The notes beneath the pieces are model-generated. The model did not search any database, was not told where the DNA came from, and saw nothing but the letters and a program-made list of their open reading frames with translations. Shown in pieces: positions 57,074-64,000 of a DNA stretch of 64,000 nt. How positions within the stretch are numbered: position 1 is the stretch's first letter; every line of letters begins with the position of its first letter. Location of the stretch: assembly GCA_026162565.1 (NCBI GenBank), contig JAOEIQ010000011.1, forward strand, positions 35,153 to 99,152, read 5' to 3'. The translations under genes and the position numbers were made by a program. This DNA comes from Flavobacteriaceae bacterium NBU2973 (lineage in GTDB: Bacteria; Bacteroidota; Bacteroidia; Flavobacteriales; Flavobacteriaceae).

Positions 57074-58630
57074 TTATATTTTTATAAATTCCACACGTCT
57101 ATTTTGTGCTTTACCATTTGGAGTTGAATTATCTGCAACTGGAATTGCCTCTCCTTTGCCTTCTGTTTGTAATCTGTCTTCAGAAATATTGTATATGGTT
57201 ATAAGTGCATTTTTTACTGCATTAGCTCTCTCTTTAGATAACTTTAAATTCGCTTCATCAGAACCATCAGAGTCTGTGTGACCTACAATGTTTAATCTAA
57301 TATTTTTGTCTTGCATCAGCACTTGTGATATTTGGCGAATGATTCCGTAGGATTGTGGTTGGATTTTATCTGAACCAGAATCGAATAAAATTCCATTGGT
57401 TGAAATTTTACCTTCAGTCATTAATTTTCTTCTTAAATCAACTCCGCCTTCAGCTATCTTTAGATTCTTTATAAATACTTTATCCTTTCCGTCTTTTAAA
57501 CCTTTAACATTGAATTTTAAATATTTTAGTTTATCAGGTGCATAAACAAATTGAGGAATGTCAATATATTTTTTCTGATTGACCCAAAGTCTAAATCGTT
57601 TTTTATTAACCGCAATAGATATGTGAGGTTTATTAAGAACATCTTTTCTAATATCTGCAGTAAGTGTTGTGTTTATTAGATTTGTTTTGTCTCTATTAGC
57701 TACACGAATATTAAAGGCTCCATATTGACCCAAAGGTAAAGCTGCAAATAAATAATCTCCATTATTATTAAATGTGTTGTTGTCTGAAATATAAGTATTT
57801 AAGTTGGCAGTAGAGGATGTCTTGTTATCTATTCCTTGGGTTAGGAGATCAAACTCAATGGTATAATCTTCTGGTAATGCATCTGCTAGAGGTAAGTACA
57901 CAACTCCATATCCACTTTTTAATTGAAACCATTTACCATTATCACTAATCTGTACGACCTCTCCAGTTCCATTGGTATTCCATTTACTAGGGAAATCACC
58001 AACAAAATCTTGAGAGAAATCATCAAAAAACAACAATTTATCACCTGGCACAAAATCAAACTTGCTATTGATTTGTAAATTATCTGAAAAATTTGAGGGC
58101 TCTTCTTCATCTTCTTTGTCAGAGACATTTTCATTTTCAGAAGAATCGGCGCTTTCTGAATCTGAATCGTTAGAATCAGATTCGTTTTCACTGGTATCTT
58201 CATCTTCTTTTTTATCATGTTTTCGCTGTCCTAATAGTAACTCTTTAGCAGTTGCTATACTATATTTTAAAGCCTTTTTAGCTTTGTTTACCTGAAGTGT
58301 AGCTTTACCTTGTTTAAGTACACCTACACCATCAAGATCTGAAATAATATTTGGAGCACTGTCGCTTAAAGCTGTTACTTCTGTTAATGCTTCTTCAAGT
58401 ACATCAATATCGTCGTCATCTAAAGGTGTTCCTGCTTCTGCATAACCATCATATTTATATACTTTGTCATACAAGTCAAAAGATTCTCCAACAAACGTAT
58501 CGACACTTGATACTCCAACTCGACTTTTTGGGCGTTTTATTTTTTTAGTTTGGGAACTTGTAAATTGATTGGAGAATAATAAGGCGATTAGAATAGCTCC
58601 TATCTTTAGATATTGATTACTAGTTTTCAT
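57074..58630 (-). CDS. OmpA-family protein with acidic linker
   Basis: 518 residues. Signal peptide to about residue 27 (ending near TSSQ). About 45-130 are helical. About 137-185 form an extremely acidic Asp/Glu/Ser/Asn tract (for example SENESDSNDSDSESADSSEN). About 190-390 look like a jelly-roll or LamG-like domain (LLFFDDFSQDFVGDFPSKWN). About 400-518 are an OmpA C-terminal domain with peptidoglycan-binding residues in NIVGHTDSDGSDEANLKLSK and AQNRRVEF. It should tie an outer envelope component to peptidoglycan. The acidic stretch may bind calcium or act as a spacer. Confidence 0.83.
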   Translation of the reverse strand: MKTSNQYLKIGAILIALLFSNQFTSSQTKKIKRPKSRVGVSSVDTFVGESFDLYDKVYKYDGYAEAGTPLDDDDIDVLEEALTEVTALSDSAPNIISDLDGVGVLKQGKATLQVNKAKKALKYSIATAKELLLGQRKHDKKEDEDTSENESDSNDSDSESADSSENENVSDKEDEEEPSNFSDNLQINSKFDFVPGDKLLFFDDFSQDFVGDFPSKWNTNGTGEVVQISDNGKWFQLKSGYGVVYLPLADALPEDYTIEFDLLTQGIDNKTSSTANLNTYISDNNTFNNNGDYLFAALPLGQYGAFNIRVANRDKTNLINTTLTADIRKDVLNKPHISIAVNKKRFRLWVNQKKYIDIPQFVYAPDKLKYLKFNVKGLKDGKDKVFIKNLKIAEGGVDLRRKLMTEGKISTNGILFDSGSDKIQPQSYGIIRQISQVLMQDKNIRLNIVGHTDSDGSDEANLKLSKERANAVKNALITIYNISEDRLQTEGKGEAIPVADNSTPNGKAQNRRVEFIKI

Positions 58631-58833
58631 TTTGAGTCTTGATTAATAGCCATTTAAAAGTACTGATTAGTTTATAGATACAAAAATGTATTGTATGAAT
58701 TGTTCTCTTTTTTGTGTGTTTGGAATACAAAAAGTAAACCTTTTAAAGTTTATTTGTTTCGAGAACTAAAATTACTGACTATGATAAATATATTATGTTA
58801 CAAATGTTTTTATTAATATAAAATATGTAACAT

Positions 58834-61188
58834 TTAGTTAATTTGATATAAAATTACATTGTTGCTCTCTCCTTTAGTAACAAATTCTAATGCTTTGTCT
58901 TTGTCAGCATTATCGAAATCTATTTGTGAGGTTGCGTAGATAGGGAAATTACTTTGAAGTGTTGCTTGACTGTCGAAGATAAATACTTTTTGAGTTTGTA
59001 AGTCTGTTATAGTAATGTATAGTTTGTTATTTATTAAAAATATTTTAGGAGCAGTATAATTACCAAAATCTAGCTCTATTGTATTATTTCTAATACGTAG
59101 TATGTTTTCAGAAAGCGCTACCAACGATTTATTTGTTGAAGTTATATAATGCTCACTGTTTAAATCAATATTTTCAGAAGCAGTATTTCCACTTTGATCT
59201 ATTGTCACCAAAGAGCCATTTTCAGATGTGGTAGTAAATTTATTGTTATAGATATAAACTTCTTGTTTAGAATAGTTGTAATTGTTTTTTGGAGTAACTC
59301 GAGTTTTACCAGTTCTATTTAAAATATGAAGTTTGTTTTTGGTTTTAAATACTAAATAATCTTTAGTTCCAATCCTGATATGTTGAGGTTTGCTTATAAT
59401 ATCGTTATCAGCTTTTTTAAATGTAAATCCATTCACAGACTTTCCTTTAGCATCATACATTAAAACAGATTCACCTTGAGTGACTAATAGCCTATAATTA
59501 CGCTTTTTATCATAATCAAAAACAGCTAATGGTTGCGTGATAGCATCGTTAAACTTCAAAGGAAAAGGAGCTACATCATTACCATTTCTATCTAACACAT
59601 ATAAACGATTTGAAGTTGTAAATGCTAATTGAAGACGACCATTTTTATACATGTCCATTTGAGAAATATCGCCTAAAATAGCACCTTGTAATTGCTTTTT
59701 CCAGAGTATTTTACCAGAGTTAGAAATTAAGTATAATTGATTATTTATGTCTTGAACAACAATATCTTTATGTTTAGTTATATGATTGGTTACAAATTGC
59801 GGATCATTTAATAAGTCGGTATCTAACTTGATATTAAATTGTTCTGAAATAGAATTTTCAACAATTTTATTTGTCTGTTTTTGTATGGCAATATTTACAT
59901 GAGCAAAATCATCTTCATAAGTAAATTGAATGGCAGATTTATTATAATCCTTTGAGGAGAAATTAAAATCCTCATTTAAGATTTCTTCAATATTAGATAT
60001 AAGTTTTTCAGTATTGGTTAACATCATTAAAGATGCTTCATCTGTTAAATTAGTTTTTAAATCAGTAAAATAGTGTCTATCAGCAATAGTTGTTTTATTT
60101 TGATAATTAGCAACTATATTTTGTAGCATTTCATTATCATCACTGAAAACAATATACTTATCAATCATACAATATTTTGTTGCTAAATTATAGGTAATTA
60201 AAGGGGAGAAAGTAGAACTAAACAATTCTGGTGTACTGAAACTTTTAATGGGCACTTGTCTATAAGTTTCAATTTCATTTTGTTCTAGAGAAAGACTTTC
60301 CTCTGTAGCATGCTTATCAATAGATTTTAGAACAATTGCTTTTTTGTTGTTCTCATAAATTACACCTACTTCAGAGATAAAATCAAATAAATCGGTGCTA
60401 ATTATACTATCACTTTTCTTATGAGCTTTTAAGTTAGATTTTAAAATTGAATAATCATCAAAAGTAAAACTCAAAAAACCATCGGCATTAGATGGCGTTA
60501 TTTTACTCATCTCGTTTTCTTGAGCAATGGTGTTTTTAAATATATTTATGAGGCTTTTAGTAGAATCTTTTGCAGTAGAAATGCCGCTTAACAGAAATTC
60601 ATTTTGAGATAATTTAGCATCAAGTGAATATGTCTGGGTAAGCTTTATCGAAGAAAGCGTATCGTTTAGAAAAAAAGATTTAACGAGAGTATTATCATTT
60701 TTTAGCTCGAAACTTAAATTGCTAGTACTCGTTTTTGAGTCATGATTTAAGTCGTTTTCTGAAATTTTGGAGCTTAATAAACTTTCGTTAGATGAAATGA
60801 TTAAAAAATCATTTTCAATTTTATAATGTTTTAATGTCTTTATTTTTGAGGAATCAGCTTTTAAAGAATCTGAAATGGTATTAGTTATTATTTTATATTG
60901 AAGGCTGTTATTCTCATCTTTTAAAAAACACAACAGAGCCTCGTTTTTTAAGTTTAAACTGTCGAGTAATGCTAATTTTTCTCTAAAGTTTTTATAGGAT
61001 TTAGAACTTGAAAACTCACTTAAAAAGTCATTATTATTTAAGTTGCTATTTAAGCTTTCGCTATCCGATATGTTAAATACAACTTCTGTGTTTTTCGGTA
61101 TGTAATCTGCAGCAATCGTTTCCTTTCTGTTATTATCACAGCTTGCGAACAAAAATATAGCAGCTAATAAAAACCAAAAAGATTTCAT
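58834..61188 (-). CDS. Two-domain lipoprotein of unknown function with propeller-like C-terminus
   Basis: 784 residues. A lipoprotein signal ends at Cys17. About 18-470 form an alpha/beta region rich in Ser, Asn, Leu and Lys that I do not recognise. About 480-784 carry repeats of the type LYLISNSGKILWKKQLQGAI, LYVLDRNGNDVAPFPLKF, LHILNRTGKTRV and VFIFDSQATLQSNFP, typical of PQQ-like or WD-like propellers. It starts 35 bp after rnhB on the same strand. Such a lipoprotein next to rnhB is, from memory, common in Flavobacteriaceae; function unknown. Confidence 0.72.
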   Translation of the reverse strand: MKSFWFLLAAIFLFASCDNNRKETIAADYIPKNTEVVFNISDSESLNSNLNNNDFLSEFSSSKSYKNFREKLALLDSLNLKNEALLCFLKDENNSLQYKIITNTISDSLKADSSKIKTLKHYKIENDFLIISSNESLLSSKISENDLNHDSKTSTSNLSFELKNDNTLVKSFFLNDTLSSIKLTQTYSLDAKLSQNEFLLSGISTAKDSTKSLINIFKNTIAQENEMSKITPSNADGFLSFTFDDYSILKSNLKAHKKSDSIISTDLFDFISEVGVIYENNKKAIVLKSIDKHATEESLSLEQNEIETYRQVPIKSFSTPELFSSTFSPLITYNLATKYCMIDKYIVFSDDNEMLQNIVANYQNKTTIADRHYFTDLKTNLTDEASLMMLTNTEKLISNIEEILNEDFNFSSKDYNKSAIQFTYEDDFAHVNIAIQKQTNKIVENSISEQFNIKLDTDLLNDPQFVTNHITKHKDIVVQDINNQLYLISNSGKILWKKQLQGAILGDISQMDMYKNGRLQLAFTTSNRLYVLDRNGNDVAPFPLKFNDAITQPLAVFDYDKKRNYRLLVTQGESVLMYDAKGKSVNGFTFKKADNDIISKPQHIRIGTKDYLVFKTKNKLHILNRTGKTRVTPKNNYNYSKQEVYIYNNKFTTTSENGSLVTIDQSGNTASENIDLNSEHYITSTNKSLVALSENILRIRNNTIELDFGNYTAPKIFLINNKLYITITDLQTQKVFIFDSQATLQSNFPIYATSQIDFDNADKDKALEFVTKGESNNVILYQIN

Positions 61189-61223
61189 AAGTAAAATAGA
61201 TTAATTGATGCAAATATAAAAAG

Positions 61224-61823
61224 TTACAAGTCTAATTTAAGCTGTTCGGGTAATAATCTAAAAGAGAGTCTGTGGTATTTGGTTGTCCCATGTTTTTTTA
61301 TAGCTTCTCTATGCTCTTTTGTTGGATAGCCTTTATTTTGTTTCCAGTTGTACATAGGAAATTCTTCGTGAATAATATTCATATATTCATCTCTGTAAGT
61401 TTTTGCTAAAACAGATGCAGCAGCTATACTCAAGAATTTGCTATCTCCCTTTATAATGGTTTCATGAGGAATATCTTTATAAGGTTTAAATTTATTGCCG
61501 TCAACAATAATGAATTGAGGTTCAGGATCTAATTTCTCAATGGACTTTTGCATAGCTAAAATAGACGCATTCAAAATATTTATGTTGTCAATTTGCTCCG
61601 GAAAAATATGAGTGTAAGAAAATGTTACAGCTTCTTTTTCAATAATTGGTTTTAGTAAATTTCTTTTTTTTTCAGATAACTGCTTAGAGTCGTTTAATAT
61701 GTTATTAGTAAAATTATCGGGTAGTATTACGGCAGCTGCAGTTACAGGCCCAGCTAAACAACCACGACCAGCTTCGTCAGTACCACATTCAAACGCATAA
61801 TCAGAATAGTTGTTTTTTAACAT
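61224..61823 (-). CDS. rnhB: Ribonuclease HII
   Basis: 199 residues. It cuts RNA in RNA-DNA hybrids, including single ribonucleotides in DNA. Catalytic acidic residues are Asp16 and Glu17 in [15 protein letters not shown], an Asp in FIIVDGNKF (about residue 108) and one in KTYRDEYM (about 142). The usual Pro of GRGPLAGPV is Cys here. First gene of a two-gene unit with the 784-residue lipoprotein. Confidence 0.94.
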   Translation of the reverse strand: MLKNNYSDYAFECGTDEAGRGCLAGPVTAAAVILPDNFTNNILNDSKQLSEKKRNLLKPIIEKEAVTFSYTHIFPEQIDNINILNASILAMQKSIEKLDPEPQFIIVDGNKFKPYKDIPHETIIKGDSKFLSIAAASVLAKTYRDEYMNIIHEEFPMYNWKQNKGYPTKEHREAIKKHGTTKYHRLSFRLLPEQLKLDL

Positions 61824-61918
61824 TTAATAAATTCTAGAGTATTTACGTTAGTATAAAAGCTTTGGTAATAATTAACAAGTTACTATAGAAGTATTTGTTA
61901 TTTTAGCCCAAAATTTTG

Positions 61919-61939
61919 ATTCTATAAATTTTATAGAAT
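61919..61939. other. 21-bp near-perfect palindrome upstream of the porin gene
   Basis: ATTCTATAAA-T-TTTATAGAAT has two perfect 10-bp arms around one base. It lies 39 bases before the porin ATG and after a TATTTTAG that could be a -7 element (about 61899-61906). It may be an operator or a 5' leader hairpin. Confidence 0.45.
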
Positions 61940-61977
61940 AATTTAAACCTTTAACATTACAAGGTTAAAAAATATTT

Positions 61978-63957
61978 ATGAAGAAATTACTTCTTACAGT
62001 CTTTTTATTAGCAATTGTAACATCATTACAAGCTCAAATAAAACCAGTCGTAAAAAAAGACGAAAAGGTTAAGCAAAAAACTAAAACTATTGATGGAGTT
62101 GAACTAGGAGAGAGAAGTGATAAATCAACTAGTAATAAAAATATTAAAAATGAAGATGTAAAAATTAGTGATTATAAAATAATCTCGCATGAGAATGATA
62201 CCACTTATGTTGATACTACGTTAACTATTCAAAAAGAATATAAATACAACTATTTACGTAAAGATTATTTTGAATTACTACCCTTTAATAATACTGGTCA
62301 AACGTTTAATACATTAAGCTATAATTTTGAAAATACTAGGCTAATGCCTCATTTTGGTTTTAGCGCCAAGCATTTTAATTATCACGAAATTGAAGATGTC
62401 AATTATTATTATGTGCCTACACCTCTTACCGAATTAATGTTTAAAACTGTTTTTGAGCAAGGTCAATTGTTAGATGCATTTTTTACAACAAATGTTTCAA
62501 AACAATTAAATCTTTCAATAGCTTACAAAGGATTAAGGACTTTAGGTAAATATCAACATATATTAACAAGTAGCGGTAATTTTAGATTTACAACCAATTA
62601 TAAAACTAAAAATAATAGATACAGAGCCAGAGCTCATATCTACATGCAGGATATTTTAAATGAAGAAAATGGTGGAATCACAGATGAAGATATTATAAAT
62701 TTTGAATCTGGCGCCGAAGATTTTTTAGATCGCAAAATATTTGATCCTAATTTTGAAGATGCCCAAAGTGATTTAAGAGGAAAGCGTTTTTATTTAGAAC
62801 ATTCGTACGATTTGATTAAAAAGAAGGATTCAATATCTCATAATACATTAAGTATTGGTAATGTTATTTCATTCGAAGATAAATACTATCACTTTACTCA
62901 AGATAATCAAAGTGATTTATTTGGAGAATCTTTCAGAAACTCAAATCTTTCTGATAGAGTTACTTTAGAAGATTTTTTTGTTCAAGCTAGCGCTAGATAT
63001 TCTAATAATGCAATAGGAGATATATCCTTTAATGTAGATTACAATAATTATAATTATGGGTATGATGCCATTTCAATATTAAATGGCCAAACAATCGCTA
63101 ATCGGTTAAAAGGGAATGTAATTTCTGTCGGAGGCTCTTATAAAAAGGAGTTTAATAAATTTAAAATTGATGGTAAAATAGGTGTAAATATTAGTGGAGA
63201 TTTTGACGGGAATTTTCTATTAGCAAATGCAGAGTATAATTTAAATGAAGATATTTCGCTCAAAGCAAGCTTAAACAGTAATTCAAGAAGTCCTAATTAC
63301 AATTATTTACTGTATCAGAGCGATTACACTAATTTTAATTGGCAAAATAACTTTGATAATATTGAAACTCAGCAATTAGCTTTTCATATTACATCTGATA
63401 AATGGGTTAACATATCGTTTGATTATACCACTATTAATAACTATACTTATTTTCAACAATCTGCTTCAGATAAAGTTGTGATTACTCCAATTCAGTCAGA
63501 TCAAATAATTAATTATTTTAGAGTTAAAGCAAGCAAAGATGTAAAATATAAAAAGTTTACACTTAATAATACTGTCATGTATCAAAATGTTGTTGATGGA
63601 GAAGGAGTGTTGAATGTGCCTCAACTAATAACTAGAAACACATTGTATTATTCAGATCATTTTTTCAAAAAAGCCTTATATCTTCAAACGGGAATAATAT
63701 TTCAGTATTTTTCCGAATATAATATGAATGCCTATAATTCTTTAATAGGAGAGTTTCAAGTTCAGAATCAAGTAGAGTTAGGAGGCTTTCCAAGATTAGA
63801 TTTTTTCGTTAATGCAAAAGTACAGCAAACCAGAATCTTTTTAAAAGCAGAACATTTTAATTCTGCGTTTACAGGATATGATTTTTATTCTGCTCCTAAC
63901 TATCCTTACCGCGATTTCGTGATTCGATTTGGATTGGTATGGAATTTCTTTTTATAG
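61978..63957 (+). CDS. Putative porin, large outer membrane beta-barrel
   Basis: 659 residues. A signal peptide ends near Leu-Gln-Ala-Gln (residue 20). A charged Lys/Asp-rich segment (about 22-70) is followed by a long series of alternating hydrophobic and polar strands, ending VIRFGLVWNFFL with a typical barrel end signal. It resembles the family named 'putative porin' in Bacteroidota. No TonB plug or POTRA domain is seen. Cargo unknown. The stop codon is 43 bases from the window end. Confidence 0.78.
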   Translation: MKKLLLTVFLLAIVTSLQAQIKPVVKKDEKVKQKTKTIDGVELGERSDKSTSNKNIKNEDVKISDYKIISHENDTTYVDTTLTIQKEYKYNYLRKDYFELLPFNNTGQTFNTLSYNFENTRLMPHFGFSAKHFNYHEIEDVNYYYVPTPLTELMFKTVFEQGQLLDAFFTTNVSKQLNLSIAYKGLRTLGKYQHILTSSGNFRFTTNYKTKNNRYRARAHIYMQDILNEENGGITDEDIINFESGAEDFLDRKIFDPNFEDAQSDLRGKRFYLEHSYDLIKKKDSISHNTLSIGNVISFEDKYYHFTQDNQSDLFGESFRNSNLSDRVTLEDFFVQASARYSNNAIGDISFNVDYNNYNYGYDAISILNGQTIANRLKGNVISVGGSYKKEFNKFKIDGKIGVNISGDFDGNFLLANAEYNLNEDISLKASLNSNSRSPNYNYLLYQSDYTNFNWQNNFDNIETQQLAFHITSDKWVNISFDYTTINNYTYFQQSASDKVVITPIQSDQIINYFRVKASKDVKYKKFTLNNTVMYQNVVDGEGVLNVPQLITRNTLYYSDHFFKKALYLQTGIIFQYFSEYNMNAYNSLIGEFQVQNQVELGGFPRLDFFVNAKVQQTRIFLKAEHFNSAFTGYDFYSAPNYPYRDFVIRFGLVWNFFL

Positions 63958-64000
63958 GTTTAGTGCATATCATGCGTAGTATACAATATAGATACTGTCA

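Noticed and set aside
58062..58295. Plus-strand Ser/Leu-rich open frame opposite the OmpA-family gene.
   Set aside because: It is the antisense of the acidic linker; its Ser-rich composition follows from GAA/GAT codons on the other strand.

Overview
The window is 64 kb of AT-rich, gene-dense chromosome from a member of the Bacteroidota, almost certainly a marine-type Flavobacteriaceae (a relative of Winogradskyella, Psychroserpens, Olleya or Lacinutrix; genus-level placement is inference). The evidence is: promoters of the Bacteroidota type (TTTG, 19-20 bp, TAnnTTTG); A-rich translation starts with essentially no Shine-Dalgarno sequences; a SusC/SusD pair; a type IX secretion (T9SS) sorting domain; lipoproteins with acidic residues after the lipid cysteine; and the order rplQ-carA-eno-gltA after the ribosomal operon. 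I saw no tRNA, rRNA, CRISPR array, insertion sequence or prophage.

Layout. (1) 1-6.3 kb: a TPR protein, then a TetR regulator with overlapping or close-packed genes for an RTX-type ABC transporter, a HlyD-like adaptor and a TolC-like outer membrane protein. The ATPase domain keeps Walker A but has lost its signature motif, Q-loop, Walker B aspartate and H-loop. (2) 6.3-15.5 kb: housekeeping genes (mpl, radC, yjjG-like HAD, rarA, rhomboid, rlmB) plus small or uncharacterised genes, several in tail-to-tail pairs whose stop codons overlap. (3) 15.6-22.4 kb: a SusC-SusD operon with two extra lipoproteins and no carbohydrate enzymes. (4) 22.5-24.2 kb: an Omp85-like outer membrane protein divergent from the ribosomal genes. 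(5) 24.4-41.7 kb: one co-directional str-S10-spc-alpha supercluster, rpsL to rplQ, with secY, infA and rpoA but no tuf. It has structured spacers at rpsJ-rplC, rpsN-rpsH and three alpha-operon junctions. (6) 41.9-46 kb: carA, eno and gltA, each with a clear hairpin terminator. (7) 46-48 kb: two guanidino-group hydrolases, the second CtlX. (8) 47.9-50.7 kb: a TPR sensor kinase with no response regulator, followed by a CpcT/CpeT-like lipoprotein. (9) 51-64 kb: argS, a T9SS cargo protein, lysS with a C-terminal extension, a tiny YqaE/Pmp3 protein, lipB, an OmpA-family protein with a very acidic linker, a two-domain lipoprotein with rnhB, and a large putative porin.

Most of the window is conserved core genome. 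The parts I would look at again are the degenerate ABC secretion operon with its promoter-overlapping palindrome, the duplicated roughly 100-nt palindromic spacers in front of rpsM and rpsK, and the perfect 15-bp hairpin inside the S10 region. I could run no database search; family names rest on recognised motifs, lengths and gene order.
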